NCBI RefSeq assembly: GCF_023715465.1
Contig: NZ_JAMBOE010000006.1
Coordinates: forward strand, 186,001 to 250,000
DNA: 64,000 bases
From: Paenibacillus macerans
GTDB taxonomy: Bacteria > Bacillota > Bacilli > Paenibacillales > Paenibacillaceae
Direction of reading: 5' to 3'
Positions 36,471 to 45,091 of this stretch are shown in pieces (within the stretch, counting starts at the first letter, position 1; each line of letters begins with the position of its first letter). The notes beneath the pieces were generated by a model. That model saw only the letters and a list, made by a program, of their open reading frames with translations. It made no database searches and had not been told where the DNA came from. The translations under genes and the position numbers were made by a program.

Positions 36471-37672
36471 CGAAGAGATTTTTCTTTCCGTATGAACAAG
36501 GAGAGCAGGCCCTGCAGCAATTGACGGGCAAGCCGCCCCTGACTCCATTCCACCAGATAGTGCTGGATTTTGTACAAGCCTTGTCTCAACGTTTTGTCAA
36601 AATGCGCCAGTACCCAGAAATCGTGGCTCTAGGATTTTGGATGCGCAAAGCGAATATAAAAGCCATGCAACAGCGATGGGAGCAGGATACAGACGGGCGA
36701 ATTATGAAAGCGAGAGGGACAGTGTTCCACATTGCGCCGTCTAATGTGGATACCATCTTCATTTATTCCTGGATGCTGTCTCTATTAGCGGGTAATCGCA
36801 ACATTATTCGCTTGTCCAGCAAGGAACAGCCGCAGCAGCATGCCTTGCTGCAAGCGATCCTTGAAGAGCTGACACAGCCGGCTTACCAAATGCTTGCTGA
36901 GCGAAACGTTATTCTAACGTATGAGCATAACGAGCAAACGACAGCCGAGCTTAGCGGAATTTGTCATGTTCGTGTGGTATGGGGAGGCGATGAAACGGTA
37001 AAAGCTGTGCGCCGCATTCCACTTTTACCGGTGGCAAGTGAACTGGTGTTTCCTGATCGTTTCTCGCTGTCCCTAATCAAAGCACAAGCCATTATTGAAC
37101 TGGAGCAAGCAGCATTCGTGCAACTCGTTCATCAGTTTTATAACGATGCCTATTGGTTTGATCAATTGGCCTGCTCTTCCCCCAGGCTGATCGTATGGCA
37201 CGGAGAACATGAGCAGGTTGAGCGAGCGCAGGACAGATTTTGGCAGATGCTTGAGCAAGTGCACACGGCTAAGGCCGCGGAGCTGCTTCCGGCGCTGCAG
37301 GTGCAGAAGCTGACAACAGGCTTATGGCTGTCTGCAGAGCAAGAGGCGATCCGGATGAATAACCGTCCTGCCTTTGCCAGGGTCATGCTTAATCAGGTAA
37401 CGGCGGAAGTAAGAGAGCGTCATTGCGGCGGCGGCTTTTTCCTGGAGACGGTTGTAAACGAACTGTCCGATCTGGTCCCCATGTTGAATGACAAGGATCA
37501 GACGTTATCCTATTTCGGTTATGACGGGGAGGAATTACTGGAGCTGGCCGCCCGCATTCATGCTCGGGGCATTGATCGTATCGTCCCGATCGGCAAGGCG
37601 TTGGACTTTCATGAGGTATGGGATGGACAAAGCTTTTTGCACTCATTTACGCGAGAAATTGTTATTATATAA
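36467..37672 (+). CDS. LuxC-like acyl-CoA/acyl-protein reductase
   Basis: LuxC family NADPH-dependent reductase that turns an acyl thioester into an aldehyde, an aldehyde-dehydrogenase relative. Seen: the cofactor region GTVFHIAPSNVDTIFIYSWM (about residues 84-103), GNRNIIRLSS, and the nucleophilic cysteine in FDQLACSSPRLIVW near residue 235. The 401-residue length is a little shorter than LuxC of Vibrio. It overlaps luxE by ATGA and is followed by the pseF-like gene. No luciferase genes (luxA, luxB) are present, so the product is not for light. Confidence 0.85.
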   Translation: MTKRFFFPYEQGEQALQQLTGKPPLTPFHQIVLDFVQALSQRFVKMRQYPEIVALGFWMRKANIKAMQQRWEQDTDGRIMKARGTVFHIAPSNVDTIFIYSWMLSLLAGNRNIIRLSSKEQPQQHALLQAILEELTQPAYQMLAERNVILTYEHNEQTTAELSGICHVRVVWGGDETVKAVRRIPLLPVASELVFPDRFSLSLIKAQAIIELEQAAFVQLVHQFYNDAYWFDQLACSSPRLIVWHGEHEQVERAQDRFWQMLEQVHTAKAAELLPALQVQKLTTGLWLSAEQEAIRMNNRPAFARVMLNQVTAEVRERHCGGGFFLETVVNELSDLVPMLNDKDQTLSYFGYDGEELLELAARIHARGIDRIVPIGKALDFHEVWDGQSFLHSFTREIVII

Positions 37673-37711
37673 TGGGTTGAAATGATGCAGAAAAAAGGAA
37701 GTGCGCAGCCT

Positions 37712-38434
37712 ATGAAAACAATCGTGGTTATTCAAGCAAGGATGGGTTCCACGCGATTGCCGGGAAAAATCTTAATGCCGTTAGGCGATCACGATAATTT
37801 GTTCTATGTAACATCCCGCTGCAAAAGTATTTGCGGGGTCGATGAGGTGATTGTGGCTACTTCAAGGTTACCGCAGGATGATGCGGTGGAGCAGTGGTGC
37901 AGCAAGCATCAGATCGGCTGCTTTCGCGGCTCGGAGGAAGATGTATTAAGCCGCTATATGGAGGCGGCTCAGCCCTACCAGCCCACTTATGTTGTACGAG
38001 TCACAGCCGACTGCCCCTTTGTCGATGTGGAGATGGCGGAGGACATGATTCGTCTAATCCAGCAGGAGCAAGTCGATATCGTCGATCTCGGGGCTGCTTT
38101 GCCTAGGGGGCTTGCTGTCGAAGCGATCTCCTATTCTGCACTGCAGATTATAGATAAGCATGGACAAGAGCCTCGTCACAGGGAGCATGTGACCTATTAT
38201 GCTTATGAATATAGGGAGCAATTCACCAGAGCGGTGTATCACCCTCCTGTAAACCGACTGCATCCTCAGCTTCGCATCACGCTTGATACAGAGGAAGATT
38301 ACGCATTAATCTCTGCGGTAGCAAGACATTTCAATGATCCTTGCATCTCTAGCGCAGAGGTCATTCAATACTTGCTGGACCATCCTGAACTTGCTAGCCT
38401 CAATGCTCATGTGGAGCAGAAGCCAGTCGTCTGA
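37712..38434 (+). CDS. pseF: CMP-sugar cytidylyltransferase (PseF/SpsF-like)
   Basis: Cytidylyltransferase with the SpsF/PseF-type nucleotide loop VIQARMGSTRLPGKIL (residues 5-20), GSEEDVLSRYMEAA, RVTADCPFVD and LRITLDTEEDY. In this context it should activate pseudaminic acid with CTP. SpsF-type spore-coat enzymes are the closest alternative. I favour ATG 37712, which gives the family N-terminus MKTIVVIQARM, over ATG 37682. Immediately followed by pseG and pseI. Confidence 0.85.
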   Translation: MKTIVVIQARMGSTRLPGKILMPLGDHDNLFYVTSRCKSICGVDEVIVATSRLPQDDAVEQWCSKHQIGCFRGSEEDVLSRYMEAAQPYQPTYVVRVTADCPFVDVEMAEDMIRLIQQEQVDIVDLGAALPRGLAVEAISYSALQIIDKHGQEPRHREHVTYYAYEYREQFTRAVYHPPVNRLHPQLRITLDTEEDYALISAVARHFNDPCISSAEVIQYLLDHPELASLNAHVEQKPVV

Positions 38435-38477
38435 ACAATCACAGGCTAAATATATTAAATAAAAGTCGGTGGTATAG

Positions 38478-39566
38478 TTGGAAGATATCGTACTTATCCG
38501 AGCGGATGCTTCGGAGAAAATTGGAACTGGGCATGTGATGCGATGTTTAGCTCTGGCGGATGAATTGCAACGTCATGGTCATCAGTCTTTATTTATCTGC
38601 CGGGCGCTTAAAGGTCATATGGTGGAGTATATTAAAATCCGAGGATTTAATGTTTATGTGATGGAAACGGAGGATCCTTTATCTTTAGAGAATATGGAGT
38701 TTGATGTTCAGTTTACTGCCGATATCGCTCTAAATTTAGAAGTAAAGCCTAAATGGATGATTGTTGACCATTACGGAATAGACGAGCAGTGGGAAGCCAG
38801 AATCCGCCCCTACATCGAAAAGTTGCTGGTTATTGATGATTTAGCCAATCGGAAGCATCATGCGGATGTTCTACTAGATCAGAACTTAGCCAGAGACCCT
38901 GGGGTAAGATACCGTGATCTTGTCCCAGATAAGTGCAAATTACTGCTTGGACCATCCTATTTATTGCTTCGGCCGTCATTTTATACAGAACGCCGGAAAT
39001 TAAAGAAAAGGTCAGGGCAAATACACAGACTGCTAATGTTCTTCGGGGGAAGTGACCCAACCAATGAAACGACAAAAGCGATTGATGCGCTTAAAGAACT
39101 TTCGCTGTATGATCTAACGGTTGATGTCGTGATTGGTCATTCTCACCGTTTTAAAGAAGAAATTAAGCGAAAATGTGAAACGATTGATCGTCTCACTTTA
39201 CACATCCAAATTGAGTATATGGCCGAATTGATCGCCGCCGCTGACTTTGCACTAGGGGCCGGAGGCGTCGCTATGTGGGAACGATGTTACCTCGGTCTGC
39301 CTTCATCAGTCACTGTAGTGGCTGATAATCAATTGGAGGCAACGTGTTTAGCTGATCATATGAGGGTTATTTGGAATTCCGGATCGTATAGGCAAATGAG
39401 TTCACATAAATATGCCGATATTTTAAAGAGAGCCATAGATGCTCCTGAGGAGATGAGGGCTATGAGCAATCGCTCCTTGGAGTTGATGAACAGCCATGCC
39501 GAGACTAGTGGCAGTCAAGTTGTTAAAGAACTTTCTTTCGCTACTCATTTTAATGACTTTCAATAG
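38478..39566 (+). CDS. pseG: PseG, UDP-6-deoxy-AltdiNAc hydrolase
   Basis: Removes UDP from UDP-2,4-diacetamido-2,4,6-trideoxy-altrose, a dedicated step in pseudaminic acid synthesis. The hallmark RADASEKIGTGHVMRCLALA (residues 8-27) is present with the catalytic His, as are IVDHYGIDEQWE, VIDDLANRKHHADVLLDQ, FFGGSDPTNET and GAGGVAMWERCYLGLP. The MurG-like two-domain length of 362 residues is right. Start TTG 38478. Confidence 0.93.
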   Translation: MEDIVLIRADASEKIGTGHVMRCLALADELQRHGHQSLFICRALKGHMVEYIKIRGFNVYVMETEDPLSLENMEFDVQFTADIALNLEVKPKWMIVDHYGIDEQWEARIRPYIEKLLVIDDLANRKHHADVLLDQNLARDPGVRYRDLVPDKCKLLLGPSYLLLRPSFYTERRKLKKRSGQIHRLLMFFGGSDPTNETTKAIDALKELSLYDLTVDVVIGHSHRFKEEIKRKCETIDRLTLHIQIEYMAELIAAADFALGAGGVAMWERCYLGLPSSVTVVADNQLEATCLADHMRVIWNSGSYRQMSSHKYADILKRAIDAPEEMRAMSNRSLELMNSHAETSGSQVVKELSFATHFNDFQ

Positions 39567-39581
39567 GACAGGGTGGGATTC

Positions 39582-40628
39582 ATGAAATTTCAAATTGGTA
39601 ATCGGTGGATTGGTAAAGATCAAAAGCCATTTATTATCGCAGAAATGTCCGGTAATCATAATCAATCGCTGGACCGGGCGCTGGCCATTGTGGAAGCTGC
39701 TGCCAGAGCCGGGGCTGATGCTTTGAAGCTGCAAACTTACACGGCGGATACGATGACCCTGGATATTCATGAAGGGGATTTCTTTATCGAAGATCCCAAT
39801 AACTTATGGAGTGGTTCGTCACTTTATAACTTGTATCAAGAAGCTTATACCCCATGGGAATGGCACGAACCTATATTTAAAAAATGTGCCGAATTAGGTT
39901 TACTTGCTTTCAGCACCCCATTCGATGAGACGGCGGTAGATTTCCTGGAGGGTTTACATGTTCCGGCCTACAAAATAGCTTCATTTGAGAATACGGATAT
40001 TCAACTTATTCGGAAGGTTGCGGCTACGGGAAAACCTCTTATTATATCGACGGGAATGGCTTCTATAGCGGAGTTGGACGAAACCGTTCGGGAGGCAAGG
40101 AAGGCTGGCGCAAAGCATATCGTGTTGTTGAAATGCACAAGCACTTACCCTGCCTCGCCGAATAATACGAACATGTTGACCATCCCTCATATGGAGCAAC
40201 TGTTCAACTGTCAAGTCGGCATTTCCGACCATACCATGGGCATCGGCGTGTCGGTGGCAAGCGTTGCTCTTGGTACCACAGTAATCGAGAAGCACTTCAC
40301 CCTCAGCAGAGCTGAAGGAGGGGTTGATTCTGCCTTTTCACTTGAGCCTGATGAGTTGAAAGCATTGGTGGTTGAGTCCGAGCGGGCCTGGCAGGCTCTG
40401 GGTACGATCACTTACGGGGCAACGGATCGAGAGGTTCCATCATTAAAACACCGCCGTTCTCTTTATATTTCCCAAGATGTAAAAAAGGGAGAGGTATTAA
40501 CAAAAAACAATGTAAAGGCTATTCGACCAGGCCTAGGATTACCGACGAAATATTTTGATCATCTCTTAGGGAAAACGGTTAAAAAAGATATAAAGAAGGG
40601 TACTCCTGTAAAGTGGGATTTATTGTAG
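39582..40628 (+). CDS. pseI: PseI, pseudaminic acid synthase
   Basis: Condenses the released 6-deoxy-AltdiNAc with phosphoenolpyruvate to form pseudaminic acid. NeuB-type TIM barrel: PFIIAEMSGNHNQSLDRAL near residue 15, LKLQTYTADTMTL, LLKCTSTYPASPNNTNM, GISDHTMGIGVSVASVALG and IEKHFTLSR; the C-terminal SAF domain begins at RRSLYISQDVKKGEVL. The AEMSGNHN form is typical of PseI rather than sialic acid synthases. ATG 39582 follows AGGGTGGG. Confidence 0.94.
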   Translation: MKFQIGNRWIGKDQKPFIIAEMSGNHNQSLDRALAIVEAAARAGADALKLQTYTADTMTLDIHEGDFFIEDPNNLWSGSSLYNLYQEAYTPWEWHEPIFKKCAELGLLAFSTPFDETAVDFLEGLHVPAYKIASFENTDIQLIRKVAATGKPLIISTGMASIAELDETVREARKAGAKHIVLLKCTSTYPASPNNTNMLTIPHMEQLFNCQVGISDHTMGIGVSVASVALGTTVIEKHFTLSRAEGGVDSAFSLEPDELKALVVESERAWQALGTITYGATDREVPSLKHRRSLYISQDVKKGEVLTKNNVKAIRPGLGLPTKYFDHLLGKTVKKDIKKGTPVKWDLL

Positions 40629-40680
40629 TAACTCACTATATTAATTGATTTCTGATAGAAATGTTTATGGCTGGAGTTGA

Positions 40681-42030
40681 TTGGACTTGGGTGAAAATGA
40701 AATTGCCGAAATGGGCGAGTTATTTGACCGCTTGTTCCCGATATGCCGAAGTATAACCGGGGCGGGTTTGCGCGAAACTTTGATTATTTTATCAGAGTAT
40801 ATTCCACTTGAGCACTTTGGAGTGAAGTCAGGTACAGAAGTTTATGACTGGACGGTTCCTAAGGAATGGGTTATTAACGAAGCTGTGTTGAAAGGACCGG
40901 ACGGAAATACGATTGTTGATTTTAAAGATCATAATCTTCATGTCTTGAACTATAGTGCAGCAGTCAATAAGGAAATGGAATTGGAAGAATTGCAGGAACA
41001 CCTTTTTTCCATTCCGACACTGCCAGAGGCTATTCCTTATGTAACTTCTTATTATAAAGAACGTTGGGGATTTTGCCTTCCGCATAAAGTAAGAGCAGAT
41101 CTTAAGCCGGGGAAATACCATGCATATATCAACAGTGAATTTATAGATGGAGAATTAAACTATTCTCATGCTATATTGCCCGGAAAGAGCAAAAGGGAAA
41201 TACTTATTAGCGCATATGTTTGCCATCCTTCTTTAGCGAATAACGAATTAAGCGGCCCGATTGTGTCAACTTTCCTATATAAACGACTGGCTAACCGTTC
41301 CAGAAGATTTACCTATCGGTTTGTTTTTCTTCCCGAAACGATTGGCAGTATAAGCTACTTGCATCGTTTTGGTGAAGAAATGCGCTCCAAGATTTACAGT
41401 GGTATTGTACTCACCTGTTTGGGCGGAAGTTCAGCATTAAGCTATAAAAAGTCGAGAAAAGGAGATGCTCCAATTGATTTAATGTGGGAACATTTAAATC
41501 AATTTCATACACTGGAGGGTAATACTAGACCGTTTACTCCGACTCATGGATCTGATGAGAGACAGTACTGTTCCCCAGGGTTTAACTTCCCGGTTGGGCA
41601 AATGGCCAGAAGCGTCTATGGGACTTATCCCGGTTATCACAATTCTCTGGATACTAAAGAAACGATGACGATTGAGGCGTTACACAAAAGTGTAAATGAA
41701 CTAGAACTGCTGATTGAGGCTTTAGAGTGGGATGGCTATTATATGAATAATTCTCCATTTGGCGAAGTCAAGCTGGACAAACACGGGCTATACCCTGATT
41801 TAAATGCTGCCGCAACGGGTATGGGGCTTTCGACTAATCAATTAAATGACAACAGAGTACAGTTATCGCGGATCTTAATGATTCTCAACTATTCTGATGG
41901 AGAACATTTACTAAGAGATATCGCTGAAAAATGCCATTGCAGCATTTTAGAACTTGTTCCTATCATAAACTTATTATTGGAGAAAAAAATCATCTCAGGA
42001 CCATTTGATGAGAAGGGAGAACTATATTGA
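40681..42030 (+). CDS. DUF4910/M28-like aminopeptidase-fold protein
   Basis: Matches the DUF4910/DUF2172 family found in flagellar glycan and polysaccharide clusters: FPICRSITGAGLRETL near residue 18, VPKEWVINEA, SAYVCHPSLANNELSGP near residue 184, FLPETIGSISYL, GSDERQYCSPGF and a final PGYHNSLDTKE. The fold is a zinc M28-type peptidase followed by a winged-helix-like C-terminus. Candidate metal ligands His, Glu and Asp are visible; Asn stands in ANNELSG where M28 enzymes often have Asp. The role is unknown; deacylation or hydrolysis of an amide on the sugar is speculation. Start TTG 40681; the next gene overlaps by 4 bases. Confidence 0.8.
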   Translation: MDLGENEIAEMGELFDRLFPICRSITGAGLRETLIILSEYIPLEHFGVKSGTEVYDWTVPKEWVINEAVLKGPDGNTIVDFKDHNLHVLNYSAAVNKEMELEELQEHLFSIPTLPEAIPYVTSYYKERWGFCLPHKVRADLKPGKYHAYINSEFIDGELNYSHAILPGKSKREILISAYVCHPSLANNELSGPIVSTFLYKRLANRSRRFTYRFVFLPETIGSISYLHRFGEEMRSKIYSGIVLTCLGGSSALSYKKSRKGDAPIDLMWEHLNQFHTLEGNTRPFTPTHGSDERQYCSPGFNFPVGQMARSVYGTYPGYHNSLDTKETMTIEALHKSVNELELLIEALEWDGYYMNNSPFGEVKLDKHGLYPDLNAAATGMGLSTNQLNDNRVQLSRILMILNYSDGEHLLRDIAEKCHCSILELVPIINLLLEKKIISGPFDEKGELY

Positions 42031-42824
42031 AATTGTTGTTATTAACCGGTTCACATCCCCGTCACCTATATTTTGCACAGACTTTGTATAATGCCGGATA
42101 TTTAACTTCTCTTATTATTGAGCAACGTGAAGAATTGCTCCCCTTGCCGCCAGCTAACATAGAAGAGAATGATAAGAAGTTATTTTTAAGGCACTTTCAA
42201 GATAGAGAACGGACCGAGCACCAAGCCTTCGGCGAGATAGACTTATCAAACTGGACTGTTCCGGTTCTGTACGTTAATACATCCGAATTAAACGGGCCAT
42301 CTGTGATGGATTGGGTTACTAAATATGATCCCGATGTTGTAATCAGCTATGGGGTTCATAAACTGAATGAAGAGGTGCTGAGATTATTTCCTGAGTATTC
42401 TTGGAATATTCATGGCGGCTTGTCTCCCTGGTATCGCGGGAATACTACTTTATTCTGGCCATTTTATTTTATGAAGCCCAACTGGGCGGGAATGACCATA
42501 CATCGTCTTACTTCGAAATTGGACGGCGGGGGGATTATTCATCATTCTGTGCCTCATTTAAATTACGGTGATGGGATACATGATGTGGCCTGCAACGCCG
42601 TAAAGCAAACTGCGGTTGACCTGATAGAAATTCTAAGGAAGATTTCTTTAGGTGAAAGCATCGTAGAAGTACCGCAAAAGAGCAGCGGTAAGTTGTTTAC
42701 TTCGGCGGATTGGGAGCCCTATCATCTTCGTGTAATTTACGAGTTATATGATAACAATATAGTAGATCTCTATTTGGACGGGAAGCTTGGAAATACGCCA
42801 CCTCCACTAGTACGTGCTTTTTGA
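42027..42824 (+). CDS. Formyltransferase-fold protein
   Basis: Methionyl-tRNA formyltransferase-like N10-formyl-THF enzyme, 265 residues. The catalytic signature appears as SWNIHGGLSPWYRGNTTLFWP (about residues 128-148), with Asn and His of NxH, and a conserved Asp is likely in LTSKLDGGGIIHH. In glycan clusters such proteins N-formylate an amino sugar (for example a 4-amino-4,6-dideoxy sugar). Here it lies within the pse operon, suggesting a formyl-bearing pseudaminic acid derivative or another aminosugar; this is inference. Start TTG 42027, overlapping the previous stop. Confidence 0.82.
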   Translation: MKLLLLTGSHPRHLYFAQTLYNAGYLTSLIIEQREELLPLPPANIEENDKKLFLRHFQDRERTEHQAFGEIDLSNWTVPVLYVNTSELNGPSVMDWVTKYDPDVVISYGVHKLNEEVLRLFPEYSWNIHGGLSPWYRGNTTLFWPFYFMKPNWAGMTIHRLTSKLDGGGIIHHSVPHLNYGDGIHDVACNAVKQTAVDLIEILRKISLGESIVEVPQKSSGKLFTSADWEPYHLRVIYELYDNNIVDLYLDGKLGNTPPPLVRAF

Positions 42825-42853
42825 AGAATTATATTTTAAGGAGTTTCTAACCT

Positions 42854-43801
42854 ATGAACATTTTACTCACCGGCGGCGCCGGATTTATCGGGCGTTGGGT
42901 AGCCAAACGCCTTTTGGATGAGGGCCATAATCTTTGGATTTTGGACGATCTGTCCAATGGGCGGGAAGAAAACATCCGCGAGTTTCACGGCCACCAAGGA
43001 TTTAAACAGTTCATCAAAGGAACGATTTTGGACGAGCCGTTGCTCACCGATTTATTCGGCCAGCATAAGTTCGATATTTGTTACCATCTCGGGGCTTCCA
43101 TCAACGTCCAAGATTCGATCGACGACCCGCGAACAACGTTTAATAATGACACGGTCGGCACGTTTTATATTTTGGAGCAATGCCGCAAGTATAATACCAA
43201 GGTCGTATTCATGAGCACTTGTATGGTCTATGATCGGTGTAACGACGACACCGGCATCACCGAACTGCATCCGACAAAACCGGCCTCGCCTTACGCCGGG
43301 GCCAAGGTTGCCGCGGAAAATATGGTTCTCTCCTATTATTATGCCTATGGGCTGCCGACTGTGGTTATTCGCCCATTCAACACTTACGGTCCGTTTCAGA
43401 AGACCGGCGGTGAGGGCGGGGTGGTTGCTATTTTCATCAAAAATGAATTGGATGGAAAAGATCTCCGCATTTACGGAGAAGGCACACAGACGCGCGATCT
43501 TCTTTATGTGGAGGATTGTGCAAACTTTGTCGTTTCAGCTGGTTTTTCCGATGCTGTTAATGGTGAGATTGTGAATGCCGGATTGGGACGGGACATTGCG
43601 ATCAACGACTTGGCGTTGCTTATCGCGGGCGATCGCTCACGGATCAAGCATGTGGAGCATATTCACCCGCAGAGTGAAATTCAGAAGCTGCTATGCAATT
43701 CGCAAAAAGCTAAACGTTTGCTCGGTTGGGAGCCGCGGGTAACACTGGAGGAAGGAATTGCCCGGACACGCGAGTGGATTCGATCCGGAGGATTGGATTA
43801 G
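42854..43801 (+). CDS. NAD-dependent sugar epimerase/dehydratase, Pen-like candidate
   Basis: Extended SDR of 315 residues with LLTGGAGFIGRWVAKRLL, YHLGASINVQDS, the catalytic STCMVYD and YAGAKVAAEN (YxxxK), RPFNTYGPFQ and TRDLLYVEDC. It directly precedes pseC. In Bacillus thuringiensis two SDRs, Pen and Pal, replace PseB to make UDP-4-keto-6-deoxy-L-AltNAc ahead of the PseC-type aminotransferase; this gene could be the Pen dehydratase, with the 13744 gene as Pal. A 4-epimerase is the main alternative. GC content is clearly higher than in the surrounding genes. Confidence 0.75.
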   Translation: MNILLTGGAGFIGRWVAKRLLDEGHNLWILDDLSNGREENIREFHGHQGFKQFIKGTILDEPLLTDLFGQHKFDICYHLGASINVQDSIDDPRTTFNNDTVGTFYILEQCRKYNTKVVFMSTCMVYDRCNDDTGITELHPTKPASPYAGAKVAAENMVLSYYYAYGLPTVVIRPFNTYGPFQKTGGEGGVVAIFIKNELDGKDLRIYGEGTQTRDLLYVEDCANFVVSAGFSDAVNGEIVNAGLGRDIAINDLALLIAGDRSRIKHVEHIHPQSEIQKLLCNSQKAKRLLGWEPRVTLEEGIARTREWIRSGGLD

Positions 43802-43843
43802 CAGCCGGTATAGTTTGCATTTTAAGGAAGAAGGGAATGCAGA

Positions 43844-45040
43844 ATGTCAAAAGAACATGAATCCAATCAGCCGGTTCGCGCTACGCTGCTGCCTTACGGG
43901 CAGCAGTGGCTGGACGAACAGGATATTGAAGCGGTGGTTAAGGTGCTGCGGGGTGATTTCGTAACCCAAGGGCCGGCCATTCAAACTTTTGAACGAAAGG
44001 TCGCCGAATATGTTGGAGCCAAATATGCGGTGGCCTTTGCCAACGGCACGGCTGCGCTTCATGGTGCCTGTTTCGCGGCTGAGATCGGTCGGGGTGATGA
44101 AGTTATCACAACACCGATCACTTTCCTCGCCAGCAGCAACTGTGTGCTTTATCAAGGCGGTACGCCGGTTTTTGCAGATATCGACATGGATACGTACAAT
44201 GCCGATCCGGCGGAGATTGAGTCGAAAATAACCGAACGAACCAAAGCGATTATAGCGGTTGACTTTACGGGGCAGCCGGTGGAAATCGATCGAATCTCGA
44301 TGCTGGCGCACGATCGAAACCTCGTTTTGATTCAGGATGCCGCGCATTCGCTGGGGGCTTCTTACGCCGGGCGAAAGATAGGCACCTGGGCCGATATGAC
44401 CATGTTTAGCTTCCACCCGGTCAAGCATGTCACAACCGGTGAAGGTGGCATTATTACGACGGACGATGAGCGTTACTATGAGCGGCTGTTGTTATTCCGC
44501 AGCCACGGAATGACCCGGGAACCGGAAAAGTTAACGCGGACGGACGGACCGTGGTATTACGAAATGCAGGAACTGGGCTACAATTACCGGATGACTGATA
44601 TGCAAGCAGCGTTGGGCGCCAGCCAGATGGACAAGCTCGACGATTTTATTACAAGAAGACGGGAAATCGCCGCAACCTATAATGAATTTTTCTCCACGTT
44701 GCCTGGCCTTGTTGTTCCAAAGCAGCATCCCATGGCCGAGTCCTCATGGCATCTTTACGTAATTCGCTGGTTACCGGAGTATTTTGCCGCAGATCGGAGA
44801 GCGATCTTTGAGGCGCTTCGTGCGGAGAATATCGGTGTAAATGTGCATTATATTCCGGTCTATTTGCAGCCTTACTACAGGAACCTGGGATTTCAGCCAG
44901 GTCTGTGTCCTAATGCGGAGACATATTACAATACAGCCATAACATTGCCGCTCTTTCCGAAGATGACAGACAAAGATGTGGCGGATGTGATGACAGCGGT
45001 GAAAAAGACATATGATCTTTTTTTGAAGCAATTTGAATGA
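43844..45040 (+). CDS. pseC: PseC, UDP-4-amino-4,6-dideoxy-AltNAc transaminase
   Basis: DegT-family PLP aminotransferase with PseC-like features: start LLPYGQQWLDEQDIEAVVKV (residues 15-34), GDFVTQGPAIQTFE, FANGTAALHGACF, IQDAAHSLGASY, Lys of the internal aldimine in SFHPVKHVTTGEGG (about residue 190) and LGYNYRMTDMQAALG. It installs the 4-amino group in the pseudaminic acid pathway; PseH then acylates it. The operon ends here at a strong bidirectional terminator. Like its neighbour at 42854 it is GC-richer than the rest. Confidence 0.9.
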   Translation: MSKEHESNQPVRATLLPYGQQWLDEQDIEAVVKVLRGDFVTQGPAIQTFERKVAEYVGAKYAVAFANGTAALHGACFAAEIGRGDEVITTPITFLASSNCVLYQGGTPVFADIDMDTYNADPAEIESKITERTKAIIAVDFTGQPVEIDRISMLAHDRNLVLIQDAAHSLGASYAGRKIGTWADMTMFSFHPVKHVTTGEGGIITTDDERYYERLLLFRSHGMTREPEKLTRTDGPWYYEMQELGYNYRMTDMQAALGASQMDKLDDFITRRREIAATYNEFFSTLPGLVVPKQHPMAESSWHLYVIRWLPEYFAADRRAIFEALRAENIGVNVHYIPVYLQPYYRNLGFQPGLCPNAETYYNTAITLPLFPKMTDKDVADVMTAVKKTYDLFLKQFE

Positions 45041-45068
45041 AAAAAGGATCTTGAAAAAGATCCTTTTT
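45040..45068. terminator. Bidirectional terminator between convergent operons
   Basis: AAAAAAGGATCTT paired with AAGATCCTTTTTT around a short loop (45040-45068): A-rich on the left and T-rich on the right, so it can stop the pse operon from the left and the reverse-strand gene from the right. Confidence 0.9.
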
Positions 45069-45091
45069 TGTATGGATTTTTTTAATAGTAT

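Noticed and set aside
34051..37672. Bioluminescence operon
   Set aside because: LuxE- and LuxC-like proteins are present but luxA, luxB and luxD are absent, and the context is glycan synthesis.
38718..39421. GCCGATAT motifs at 38718 and 39414 as SigD promoters
   Set aside because: Both lie inside pseG and neither has a TAAA at 15-16 bases.
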